This document shows positions 11,001-23,214 of a stretch of DNA of 64,000 nt, in pieces; the stretch's first letter is position 1; the number at the start of each line of letters is the position of its first letter. Origin of the DNA: Hyaloscypha bicolor E (taxonomy: Eukaryota; Ascomycota; Leotiomycetes; Helotiales; Hyaloscyphaceae); NCBI RefSeq assembly GCF_002865645.1, contig NW_020194618.1:434001-498000 (forward strand). Reading direction: 5' to 3'. The notes under the pieces were generated by a model. That model did no database searches, was not told where the DNA came from, and was given only the letters and a program-made list of their open reading frames with translations. The position numbers and the translations under genes were made by a program.

Positions 11001-12590
11001 TAAAGAAGCTTGGTTTACTAAAATACTATATAATAGCTATCGAGTCTTAAAAGAGCTACTATATAAAGTAATTACTACCTATAAAACTTGACGGGAGAAT
11101 AAAGTAATAGCTAATATTACCTATATAGATATTTTTATAGATTAGAGTATCTATAAGTCCTATATAGATATCTGTATAAATATTCTACTAGTATAAGTAA
11201 AGCCAGTCGAGTAAGGTTATTTTATAGATAATATATATATTAATAATATATTACTAAAAGAGGCGGCTAATATAAAAGAATAGAGAGAAGACTAGACGGA
11301 TATAGAGATAATACTAGTAAAAGGCCTGCTATTTGAGCTATATCTACTAGTAGGTCCCGGTATAGTCCTATAACTATAACTTATAATACTAGTCCGGGTT
11401 ACTATACAGGAAAAGTAAGATATAATAGAGTAGTATATATACTATATAGGTAATATTAACTATATATATCTATAGATATTTGCGGCCTGCTTTATAGACT
11501 ATTAGTATTAGATTATAGTAGCTTGTATCTATATATTTATCCGGGATTAGAATAGTAACCTTATTATTTATAGGGAGATTCTTATAATAATAATCCGTAT
11601 CTAATTCGAGAATTAAGTATATTTACAGATTAAGTAAGATTCGGAAATCGGTTTATTGGCTTATAAGATACTTATAGGCTATTTTATAAACTGTAATAAA
11701 CGGATTATAGTCTATAAGTATATCTATAAGCTATAAAAGAACTATATAATCTAAGTAAGGGAAGTTAGTAGCCCGTATATTAGTTATAAAGAGCAGGTTA
11801 TAGAAGAAGAGCTATATAAAGAAGGGTTCGGTATATATAGCAGGCTATAGCAGGCCTTAGAAGTAGAAGAGCTTATTATGGATCTGAAAGTACTGGATTC
11901 TATAGGAGAAATCAATCCGGGTATTCTTCTTATAGCTAATTAATATAAAGGTAAAAGTATAATTATATATCCGGATATTAGTCCGGAAGGCCTAATAGAG
12001 TGGGTTATTACCTATAAAGAAATAAGAGAGATATAGAGGAGGCTTGCGGATTAGAGGAAGTATTATATTGCTTTTCTTATAATAGGCCTTAAAGTAATCG
12101 TCTATATAGCTAAAATAGAGGGTTCTATAAGCTATATAGTAATCTATAAGCAGACTAGTTATATATACGGAAGCTGGCCGGAAGCGGGAGAGAAAGGCAA
12201 GAGGCCGTATAATAGATAGATTAGTAGGAGGATCCTCTATAATATAAATGGGAGCTGTAACGGACGGTTAATAGATTCATTACTGGTACTATAGGGCTGG
12301 CTTGTCTATAGAGATGTCTATAACCGACCGTTATTATTACCGGGAGATAGGAAGGGTATTTGGATCGAGTTCTTATAAGATAGAATACTACTAGATATAA
12401 TTAGTAGTATTTCGGGTCTATTAACTAATTAATTAAGCCAGAAAAGGGAGAGGATATAAACTCGATAGTAAGAGCAAGTTTTATATGGCTTAGCCCGTTT
12501 TATAATAAAGTTAGAAGCAGGCCGGTTCTATTTACAGGAAGTATAAAAGCAGAAAGGGTCTATAGTAATAAAGAGAAAAAGGAAAAAAGA
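8026..12590 (-). pseudogene. Helitron Rep-helicase (rolling-circle replication initiator plus Pif1-type helicase), RIP-inactivated
   Basis: About 1,520 codons on the minus strand in what appears to be one continuous frame, interrupted only by TAA/TAG (one TGA), mostly at glutamine positions. In order: an N-terminal region typical of Helitrons (12100-11500); the Helitron-like N/Rep domain with SKPSFFIIFIANP (11019-10983, family consensus GKPDLFITFTANP); the two-histidine metal motif now reading LLYIYL (about 10825-10790, His to Tyr); SYNPYLLQKFR (about 10430-10385); and a Pif1-type helicase with Walker A GPGRTGK (9318-9298), Walker B region LIIWNEVP (about 9090-9067) and a C-terminal FYIVALxVT segment (about 8130-8100). 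The length fits the family. Its job was nicking and rolling-circle transposition. The lost histidines and the stops make it inactive. Confidence 0.88.
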
Positions 12591-12904
12591 ATAATATAAG
12601 ATCAGGATTTTTTTTTAGTACTTTTTATAGAACTCCTAGCTTAAGATTTCCTCCCAAGCTTTAAAAAATTATAATAAAAGCCCCTTATATCTCAGAGCTA
12701 CTAAAATATAAAAAAAAGTACTTGAGCTTCTTCTCTCTAATCCCTAGCTAAATACTAAGGATTTGAATATAATTATATTCCGATATGCGATTTTCTAGAA
12801 AGGGGAAATTCTGGTATTTCTTATATAACCCGTTTTTTCTATAGAGTCCCGAAAGCTAACTGCTTAGGGTGGCCTGAATATAGAATAATATAAAAAAGAA
12901 AAAG

Positions 12905-14120
12905 ATTATAAAATTATATTTATATAATATTTTATAAGTTTATATCTAATTAATAACCTTACTTAATTATAATTTTTATATTAATCTATTTTATAAACTT
13001 ATTAGAGAACTAAATCTAAAGAATAGTTCTATTCTAAAAATTATAAAACTATTATATAATATACTAGAAACTAGAAACTACTAGTTTAAGACTTACTATT
13101 TCTATTATATTAATAAGCTTTCTATAAAATAATTAACTTATAACTCTTATTTCTTTTATAATAAGTAATTCTTTAGAATTATTAGCCTTTAAACTAATAA
13201 TACCTTATTTATTAGTATTAATAGTTTTATAAAGGCAGAGTAACTAAAGCTTTAAAAGGCCAAGTTCTTAACTAAGAAATATAAATACTTTATTTTTAAT
13301 TATAATCTTAAGTTTAATAAAGGTATTATTTATACGGATATTACTAGAATTACTTTTATATAGAAATACTATTTATTAAAATCTCTTTATTAAGAACTAA
13401 TATATTATCTAATATACTAGAGAAATATATATTATATTAGTTTATTAACTAGAAGCTTTATATAACTTATTAATTATTACTTAAGCTATTAAACTCTCGG
13501 AAACTAATATAAAGGTATTTAATAAATATATTTAATAATAAATTAAAAATACTATTAGAGAACTAAAATTCATAAAGCTAGTAAAGAAATTCTTATATTT
13601 AATTATTTTTATAAATACTTTATTTGTAAATAATAGAGATCTCTTTTTTTAAATTAAATATATTCTAGTTCTAATAAACGGAACTAGATATATTAATATT
13701 ATTTACTAGTTCTTTACTAAATATAAGAGAGTTATTAGAAGTATTCTAGCTTTAAAACTTTATAATATAGCTTATAGCTTTAATATAAGCGCTTTAGTTA
13801 AATCTATAATTAATAAAATACTAGAAATAGAACTACTACTAGTAGTTTATATAAATTCGAAATTATTATATTTATATCTAATTAAATTAGATATTATTCG
13901 AGAGAAATATTTAATAATTAATATAATATATCTTTACTAGATATATAAATAATAAGAAATTATAGAAATTAAATAGATTAAAGAAAAATTGAATTTTACT
14001 AATTCTATAACGAAATTAAAGCTATTAAATACTCTTAAGTATCTAATTAATACAAAAATAATATAGTTAGATATAAAGAAATAAATTGAATATAAATAGA
14101 ATAAGAAATAAATATAAGAA
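12905..14120 (+). pseudogene. copia copy A', right segment (RT and RNase H part of pol)
   Basis: Pol sequence resumes after the Helitron insertion at the point expected from copies A, D, E and F. RT runs from here to about 13560, with the TNN form of the catalytic motif near 13190-13200. RNase H follows at about 13740-13960. Many more transitions than in copy A give an AT-richer sequence with no usable frame, as expected of the older host copy in this nest. Confidence 0.82.
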
Positions 14121-14305
14121 ATAAAAGAATATTATAAAAGAAGAAATTATATATAAAAGGCCGCAGCCTTTAGTATATAACTAAAACCCTAAAAGTAATA
14201 TAAATATATAGAATATTCGGGAAAATCTAGTACTAGACCGGATTAGGAAATTAGTATATAATTAGAGAGAAATACTATTTTTCGCGTTTTTTAAAGAAGT
14301 TTTAA

Positions 14306-14646
14306 TATTAGTATAGCTATAGTTATTAATAATTATATAATATAGTTATATAATATAAAAGTAACTAAAAATAATAAGATATAAATAATAATTATATAAT
14401 CTTATATTATATAATAACTCGACCGGTAGCTAGTTTTTATTAGGCTTAGTAGATTTAGAAATTATATATTAATACTATAATACTATAATTCTTATTTCTA
14501 GATAATAACTACTTTACTAACTTTATATAAATAGTATTCTATAACTATATAATAATATTATATATTTCTAATAATCTAATACTAACTTTATATAAATAAT
14601 ATTTTATAATTATATAATAATACTATATATTTCTAATAAACTAATA
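14306..14646 (+). repeat. 3' LTR of copia copy A'
   Basis: Starts TATTAG and ends CTAATA (341 bp). It contains an internal tandem duplication of about 60 bp of the LTR end: the segment ending at 14574 is repeated and ends at 14646. Confidence 0.75.
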
Positions 14647-15515
14647 TATATTTTACTAATTTAAGGAATTTTTTTATAGTTATTTTACTATTTTTAAAAG
14701 AATTATATAAGTAATATTAATATAATAATTATAAGTTATAAAATTAAAAATTCTGGAAATTATAAGAATTTCTTTTAAATATTTCTTAAAATAAAGAATA
14801 AATTAAAATAGATTTGAATTATATAAATATATTATATATAATAAAGAAAATAAATATAATAAAGAAAATAAATATAATAATTAAATATATTTAAGATAAT
14901 ATAATTATAAATTAGAAATAATTATAAAAAATAAAAAATAAAATTAAGCTTTTATTATAAAAAAAATATTATTATATATATTTAAGAAAATATAATTTAA
15001 AAAATAATTATAATAAGCTAAACTAAATAGAAATAATAAAGAAATAGAAAAGTAATATAATATAAATATAATTATAATTATAATAATATTTGAAGTATTA
15101 AAATAAAAAAAAATAAAAACTTTTATAATATAAATATATTTTTATTTTTTTAATTTTTTTAAAGATATTTTTATTAACTTAAAAATAATATAAAAGAAAA
15201 AGAAATAATATAGGAAATATATTAAAAATAAAATATATAAATATATTAAAAATATTAGAAAAATATAAAATAAATATTAATAAAAAAGAATTTAAAATAT
15301 AGAAATTAAAATAAAATATTACTTTTTCCGAAATTAATTTATATCTTTTTAAAAGCTAATTATAATATATTTAATATTTATTAAAGTTAATTTTATATAA
15401 TAGAATTACTTAATTAATTAGAATTTTAAAATAATATTTATATTAAAAAAGCAAGATTAAAAGATTTTAAGGCTATAAAAAAAGAACTATAAAATAATAT
15501 AATAGAATTTATAAT
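14647..15515. other. AT-only spacer, no gene seen
   Basis: About 870 bases of almost pure A/T with short A-rich repeats (for example AAAGAAAATAAATAT near 14845-14875). I could not match it to any coding sequence or to the LTR families in the window. Confidence 0.6.
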
Positions 15516-15526
15516 TATTAGTTTAT

Positions 15527-15807
15527 TATTAGTTTACTAGTAATATATAGTATTAGTTTACTAGTAATATATAGTATTATTATATAGGTATAGAAATACT
15601 AGTTATATTAGTTATATTAGTTATTATTATTTAGAAATAGGAAGTATAGTATTATAATATTAATATATAATTTCTAAATCTACTAAGCCTAATAGAGTCT
15701 AATTTACCGGTCGAGTTACTTATAGGATATATAGTTATATAATTATATTCTATATTCCGTATTCTGTAACTATATATATAACTTCTAAAGAAATAGCTAT
15801 ACTAATA
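15527..15807 (-). repeat. 3' LTR of copy C
   Basis: Plus-strand reading starts TATTAG and ends CTAATA. The outer 24 bases (15527-15550) are tandemly duplicated, which adds length relative to the other LTR of this copy. Confidence 0.82.
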
Positions 15808-16049
15808 CTAGTAACTCTTTAAAAAATACAAAAAATAGTACTTCTTTCTAATTATATATAAATTCCTTAATCTGGCCTAATACCAGATTTCCCAAATACT
15901 TTATATATCTATATTACTTCTAAGGTTTTAGTTATATACTAAAGGCTATAGCCTTTTATATATAACTTCCTCTCTTATAATATCCTTCTATTATATATAT
16001 CTATTTTTTGTTCTATTTATACTCGATCTATTCTTCTATATCTAATTAT

Positions 16050-19000
16050 ATAATATTTGTATTAATTAGGTATTTAAGGGTATTTATTAGCTTTGATTTT
16101 ATTATAGAATTAGCAGAATTCAATTCTTTCTTAATCTATTTAATTTCTATAATTTCTTATTATTTATATACCCAATAAAAGTATATTATATTAATTATTA
16201 GATGCTTTTCTCGAGTAGTTTCCAATTTAATAAGGTATTTATATAACGACTTTAAATTCGTATAAATTACTAGTAATAGTTCTATTTCTAGTACTTTATT
16301 AATTATAGATTTGACTAAAGTACCTATATTAAAGCTATAAGTTATATTATAGAATTTTAAAGCTAGGATACTTCTAGTAACTCTCTTATATTTAGTAAAG
16401 AACTAGTAAATAATATTAGTATATCTAGTTCTATTTACTAGAACTAGAATATATCTAATTTGAGAAGAGAGATTTCTATTATTTGCAAATAAAATATCCG
16501 TAAAAATAATTAAATATAAGAATTCCTTTACTAGCTTTACAAATTTCAGTTCTCTAGTAATATTCTCAATTTGCTATTAAATACATTTATTAAATGCCTT
16601 TATATTAGTTTCTAAGAGTTTAATAGCTTAAGTAGTAATTAATAGGTTATATAAAGCTTCTAGTTAATAGACTAATATAATATATATTTCTCTAGTATAT
16701 TAGGTAATATATTAGTTCTTAATAGAAAGATCTTAATAAATAGTACCCTTACTACTTATAATAGTAGTATTTTTTATAGAAATAATTCGGAGGTTTTTAT
16801 ACTAATATTCTTATATAAGAGTAATTCTAGTAATATTTATATAGATAATACCTCTATTAAACTTGAGATTATAGTTAAAAATAAGGCATTTATATTTCTT
16901 GGCCAAAAACTTAGTCTCTTAAAGCTTTAGTTATTCTACTTTCGCAAAATTATTAGTTCTAATAAATAAAGTATTATTAGTTTAAAGGCTAATAATTCCG
17001 AAGAATTACTTATTATAGAAAAGGCAAGAATTATAAATTAACTATTCTATAGAAAGCTTATTAATATAATAGAAATAATAAGTCTTAAACTAGTAATTCC
17101 TAGCTTCTAATATACTATATAATAATTTTATAACTTTTAGAATAGAATTATTCTTTAGATTTAGCTTTCTAGTAAGCTTATAAAGTAAATTAATATAAAA
17201 ATTATAGTTAAATAAAGTCATTAATTAAATATAAGTTTGCGAGATATTATATAAATATAATTCCGTAGTATTTATTATTATAATAGTAATATAGAAAATA
17301 ATTCTCTGGCTAATATATTAAATAATAAGTAATTATATTAATATTATATATTTCTTGCTATTATTATAAGCTTAGATAACTAGTTTCGATTTCTTAAACT
17401 CTCTTTTTATACCCTTATTCTTAATCTTATTAATAAACCGGGAATTAAAGATATATATTTCCTTTAATACCTGAGATCTAAAAATAATCTCAAATATATT
17501 CTTTTCTAAAAGGCTAGTAATTTTAACTTAACGGAAGTTCTTATATAGGTTATTATTTTAAAGAAATACTATAATATCCGGGGTCTTATAAGAGTATCCT
17601 CTATTATACTTTAGTAAAATAGCGGGAATAATAGAAGAAATTATACCTGTATTACCTTTAGTCTTATTATAAAATTCGGGAATAAGTTCAGATTCGGGAC
17701 TATTAATAATAACCTTAATATATTCTATATAAAAGGGCTTTATAAAAATTAAATAGAAAGTAGTATTACTATATATTAGAGCTAGTATATAGTTCTCTCT
17801 ATTAATAGCTACTAGCTTATATAATTTATTCCAACTATTAAGTTAACTAGTATTCTTTTTATATTATATAAGAATATTCGAATTTAAGAGAAGTTTATAG
17901 ATATTAATAGTACTAGAATTATTTCGGGTATTTAGAATATTTGTAATTTGGTATCTAGCTTAAAGCTTTTAAATTTCTACTATTACTTTCTTAAGTATTA
18001 CTAATTACTATAATATAATTAGTAATAGGGTATTATATTTAATTATTTAAGATATAGTACTATAAACCAAAAGAGTTAGGATAATACTATTAGGTCTAGT
18101 AGAATTATTAATAGCCTTAAAAGCTATTTAGAATATAGTATCCTTATTAATTCTATTAATTTTGGCTATAATAACGAAATAAGTATATTAAATCGGGCTA
18201 TAGTAATATTCTATAACTCCGACGGAATTATAAGCTTCTATAGAAATAATTTTAACTTTAGTTTATATAATATTTGCAAGCTAAATAAACTTCTTACTAG
18301 TAAACTACTTTCCGGTATCTACTATAATCTAATTAGAAGGGCCTAAATAAATATTAATTTAATACTACTTTAAGATATTTCAAGTATATAATATACTAAT
18401 ATTTTAGAGCTATTAGCCGGCTTAATATTAAGTACCTTTATTAATAATATAGAATATAGGCTTACCGGAAATATAGAAAATATTAATAATAATAGAATAA
18501 TTAAAGCTAATATTATTTCTTAGATTAAACTTGAATTATTCTAGTAATTATTCGAATTTTTAATATTACTTATAGTACTTTATAAGGTATTTAAGGGCTT
18601 CTATATTAATATTATAGCCTGCTTATTCTAGTATATTTCGGAGTTTACTAATAAATAAATAGCTAAAATAGTAATATAAATATTATAATTCAATCTCTAT
18701 AAAAAAGCAAAAGTTATAAGTAAAGAATTCGGAAATAAAGCTTTATAGAATAGTATTTCAAAATAGAAAAGAGTATCCAAAACATTATATTATAGATATA
18801 AAGCATCTAGTAGAAGTAATAAGATAATTAGTAAGATTATTAAAGTAGATTTCTAGTTTGTTTATATTAGTTAAGCTAAGTAGAAATAGAGTCTTTATAG
18901 ATATAATATAGAATTATACTTGCCTAATTAGTATTCTTATTATTATAGATCTAATAGAGAATATAGATCTAATACTAAACTAGATATTAACTTGGCCTTT

Positions 19001-20880
19001 AGTAGTTTTATTAGGTTAGATACTATTATTAGTATACTATAAAGCTTGGAATTAGTTAGAACTAGTAATTAAGAATTTAGAGGCTCTAGTATTAATTATA
19101 ACTCTATAAAAGTAGTAAGTATTATATTTTAATATACTATTAATTATAAATATCTGAGTGTTTTTTATTTATTTAATAGACTCTAAAATATGGTTTTTGC
19201 CTATTATCTAATATATAAGAGAAAGAAATATAAGGTTATTTATAAAGGTATTAGTTATAGGAATAATAGAAGTAGTAAAAGTAACTAAAAAGCTTTTAAT
19301 AGAAATAAAATAGAAATCTAAGTAATATTTCTTTCTTTTATTTATTTCTGCTAATAAGGCTTTAAAAGCATTACCTACTAGTTTGTTTTTACTACTTTTA
19401 TTATTCTCTTCTTCTTTAAATTCGATAATATACTATATATAAGTACTACTAAAGCATTTATTAAAGTTACGAGTATTTCGGGATCTAAATTAGTAAATGT
19501 TTCTATTCTTAAATCGAGTCTTTTTAGCTTTTTATTTCTCTGATATATATTTCTATAAGTAGTATTTGAGTCTCTTATATATAAAATATAACTTCAGAGT
19601 ATAATTATTGCAATTATAGGGCTTGAAATAGTTATTATAGATTCTGAAGTTATAGCTAGATCTATATTAATAATTTCCGGACAAATAGTAGTTTAGAAGG
19701 TTTTAAGAATAGTATTATTAATTAATAAAATAGGTTTTAATATTAATTTATTACTTCTTCTTATAGGTAATAATAAATAATTAGAGCTTATTAATAAGCT
19801 AGCCGAGTTTATTAGAAGAGTCCGAAACTATATATTAGTATACTAGTAAGCCTTAATAAAAGATAATAATCTTATTATATAGGAATTCGGTATTTTATAA
19901 GGTAAGAATAAGGCTATATTATAATTTATATAGGTTATTAATTAGTATTTGAATAAGCTCGAATATTGTCTTTTTAGGGTCTTTTACTATTATAGTTACT
20001 AAGATAATAGTATTTCATTTATCTAAATTTCAATAATAGAAACCGGGGCCTTTAAAGAAACTATAAATATTTATATAAGCTTCTTTATATATATATTAAG
20101 AGAGCTAGGTATTATAGAAGTAGTTATATACTAGTTTCTTTAATATAGTAGAAAAAGCTCTTACTAATACCTCTTCTAGAAGCTCTATATATTAGTAAAT
20201 ATTAAAAAAGATAATAAGTTTATAATTAAAACTACTATTAGTTCTATTATATTTCTATATTTTAGAATATATCTTTATTACTTCTCTAATAAGCTTCCTA
20301 ATAGTAATAGTAGGAATTAACTAAAGGTTCTTTAGGTATAATAGATCCAGTAATAATAGTAAAGGTAAAAGTAGTAAATAATCTTAATTTAGAGAAAGTA
20401 AATAAATGCCTTAATTTAACTAACTAGTTAACTAAGAATACTTAGTTCTCTTCTATCTAGTTCCCTCTAGAATAAGATAAACTAATATAATAGGTTTCTT
20501 TAAAAGATCTATTCTAATTAGGCTATCTTTAATAATATTAGTTTCGTATTAAATATATATTATTTCTTTCTAAATAATATTAAATAGAAACTATACTATA
20601 GTAAGGTATATATAGTTCTATTTAATATAGATACTATTATACTAAAGGTATTTTTAAAGGATTTATAGTTTAATATAGCTATATTAATTAAAGATTATAT
20701 TACTAAAGTCCTTAAAGTTATTCTTAAATAGATCTTATAGGTTCTTATTAGAAGTTCTATATAAGATATATTAATATAGCTTAGTATTTAGATATTTCTA
20801 AAGATCTACTTTTATAGTATTATTAGTATTAATCTTATTTTCCTATTTCTTAATTAGCTTCTTCTCTTTTTCGTTATTTA
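16050..20880 (-). pseudogene. copia gag-pol relic of copy C
   Basis: Minus-strand polyprotein relic. Gag runs from about 20880 to 19450, integrase about 18950-17950 (core near 18300-18170), RT about 17350-16650 with the catalytic motif in the TNN form at 16981-16973, and RNase H about 16420-16190. Stops are overwhelmingly TAA/TAG. It is collinear with copies D, E and F but in opposite orientation. Confidence 0.85.
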
Positions 20881-21527
20881 TACTAAACCAAGTTTAGTTT
20901 CTTTCTAGTATATATATATATATAGTTTATAGTAAGAGGTATTTAAAGGTAAAGTAGTTTATAATAGATTTATAAAAAGAGTTCAGTAATAAAGGTATTC
21001 AGATACCTGGTTCAGATATTAGATATTTAGATATCTAAAGATATTAAAAATATTAAAATAAATATTTTGCTCTTAAATATTATATCCGTAATAAGAAATT
21101 TAGAAAGTAAAATATTATAATTCCGGAAGAGTCTAAAGCTCGAAGGGCTTGATTTAATAGAAAAATCAAAGTTATAGTTATAGTTAAAGAGCTTTAAAAA
21201 TATATATAGGATATATATTCCGGAAAGAAAGTCTTATAAATACGGGTATTATATAAGTAAAAGAGATAGTTTCCAAGAAAATAGTCTTAGAACTAAAAGA
21301 AATTAGTTTTAAAGGATAATAGAAATTAAATAGATAGATAAATAGTTAAATAGCTAACTGCTTATTAATTAGTAAGAGCTAGTATTTTCTTCTTAGACTA
21401 CTAAATACTTTTCCGGAATTAATAGTAGTTCCCTTCTTTAACTAGAAATAAACTACTTGTCTTAGGCTATTAAATGCTTTTCCGACGAGTTAGGTCTTTT
21501 TCTAATCTATAAATACTAACTAATTAG

Positions 21528-21785
21528 TATTGGTTTACTAGTAATATATAGTATTATTATATAAATATAGAAATACTAGTTATATTAGTTAGTAAAATTA
21601 TTATTATTTAGAAGTAGGAAATATAATATTATAATATTAATATATAATTTCTAAATCTGCTAAGCCTAATAGGGTCTAGTTTACCGGTCGAGTTACCTAT
21701 AAAATATAAAGTTATATAACTATATCCTATATCTCGTATCTCGTAATTATATATATAATTCCTAAAAAAAATAGCTATACTAATA
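21528..21785 (-). repeat. 5' LTR of copy C
   Basis: 258 bp; plus-strand reading starts TATTGG and ends CTAATA. The TATTGG end is the complement of the CCAATA end seen in copies E and F. A leader region with a few CAGGTATCTGG-type units lies inside at about 21000-21045. Confidence 0.85.
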
Positions 21786-21975
21786 TTTATAAATAATATA
21801 TATAAAATACTAATATATTAAAGTTAGTAAAGTAATTAATATTTAGAAATAAAATTATAGTATTATAATATTAATATATAATTCCTAAATTTATTAAGCC
21901 TAATAAGAACTAATTTACTAGTCGAATTATATCTATAATATAAGTTTATATAATTAGTTATATAATTAGGAAATT
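21786..21975 (-). repeat. older copia LTR fragment interrupted by copy C
   Basis: Continues, after copy C, an LTR whose first 11 bases (TATTAGTTTAT) are at 15516-15526. It resembles the left LTR of copy G (39090 onward). Its far end has decayed and no CTAATA end is visible before copy D. The 280 bases between here and copy D (21976-22256) are AT-rich with nothing recognisable. Confidence 0.65.
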
Positions 21976-22261
21976 TATAATTTAACTATTATAATAATAA
22001 TATTATTATTATTAAGTTTAAAATAATTAATATAAAAGTTAATATAATATATAAGAAAATTAAATATTTTAATTTAGTATTAAAAATATAATTATTAATT
22101 AATTTTTCTTTATTTTAACTTTAATATTTACTTATAAAATCTTTTTTTAACTAAAAGAACTTAGAAAATAATTATTAAAAAAGAGCTAATAAATTCTTTA
22201 AAAGCAAGAAATTATAAAAGATTAAAAGTATTTTTTTTTAATTATTTAGATAATAAGAAAT

Positions 22262-22495
22262 TATTAGTATAGCTATTTCTTTAGAAGTTATATATATAGT
22301 TATAAGATATAAAATACGGGATATAGTTATATAACCTCGCGTCCTATAAATAACTCGACTAGTAAACTAGATATCTTTAGGCTTAGTAGATTTAGGAATT
22401 ATATATTAATACTATAATCTATAATTCTTATTTCTAAATAATAATAATTTTATTAACTAATATAACTAGTATTATATATTACTAGTAAACTAATA
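22262..22495 (+). repeat. 5' LTR of copy D
   Basis: 234 bp, TATTAG...CTAATA. It is shorter than the 256-bp 3' partner, mainly through fewer GGATATAGG-type units and a missing stretch before the end. Confidence 0.88.
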
Positions 22496-22984
22496 CTAAT
22501 TAGTTTATATATATAAATTAGAGAAGATTTTAGATTAGTTCTAAAAGTATTTAGTAGCCTAAAACAAATCTAGTTTATTCTATATTAAAAAAGAAATCTA
22601 CTTATTAACTTTATAAAAGTATTTAGTAACCTATAAAAAAAATACTAGCTCTTACTAATTAATAAATAGTTAGCTATTTAACTATCTATTTATTTAATTT
22701 CTATTATTTTTTAAAACTAACTTCTTTTAGTCCCAAAACTACTTTCTTAAAAACTATCTTTTCTATTTATATAATACCTATATTTATAGGACTTTCTTTC
22801 CGGAATATATATCCTATATATATCCTTAAAACTCTTTAATTACTACTTCGATTTTATTATTAAATCGAGTTCTTCGAGCTTTAGACCCTTCCGGAATTAT
22901 AATATTTTATTTCCTAAATTTCTCGTTATTAACGAAATATTTAAGAATAAAATATTTACTTTAATACCCTTAATACCTCTAGGT

Positions 22985-23110
22985 ATCTGGATATCTGGCA
23001 TCTCTATCAGGTATCTAATATCTAGATATCTGATATCTTAATCAGATATCTAAACCAGATATCTAGTATCTAAATCAGGTATCTAAACCAGGTATCTGAA
23101 TATCTAGATA
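22985..23110 (+). repeat. leader minisatellite of copy D (CCAGGTATCTGGTATCT units)
   Basis: Repeated short units built on GGTATCT and AGATACC-like half-sites in the untranslated leader between 5' LTR and gag. The same array occurs at 40710-40935 (copy E) and 54245-54450 (copy F) with different lengths. Confidence 0.8.
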
Positions 23111-23214
23111 TCTTTACTACTAAATCCTTTCTATAAACCTACTATAAACTACCTTATCTTTAAACCCCTTTTACTATAAACCATATATATATATATATAT
23201 ATTAGAGAGAACCT

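Larger units (their letters stand above)
5796..12890 (-). mobile_element. Helitron-bearing insertion in copia copy A'
   Basis: A block of about 7.1 kb absent from all other copia copies and interrupting A'. From about 6280 to 12880 its GC content is clearly higher than the surroundings. On the minus strand it encodes a Rep-helicase typical of Helitrons (8026-12590), plus a smaller ORF and repeats beyond its stop. The 5' end in transposon orientation is probably within 12870-12890, where the minus strand reads a TCTATATTCAGGCC-like start. The expected A/T insertion dinucleotide could not be confirmed, and the 3' end was not located. The leftmost 450 bases are nearly pure AT and could be a separate insertion. 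Confidence 0.75.
15527..21785 (-). mobile_element. Ty1/copia full-length copy C, minus strand
   Basis: 6,259 bp bounded by LTRs, with 5-bp target duplication TTTAT at 15522-15526 and 21786-21790. It inserted near one end of an older copia LTR: the 11 bases at 15516-15526 and the sequence from 21786 onward join to give that LTR. Internal order on the minus strand is leader, gag, integrase, RT, RNase H. Confidence 0.9.

Noticed and set aside
11240..12597. Long plus-strand frame with few stops, antisense to the Helitron N-terminus
   Set aside because: It is the codon-aligned antisense of the Helitron ORF; the minus strand matches conserved Helitron N-terminal motifs, the plus strand matches nothing.
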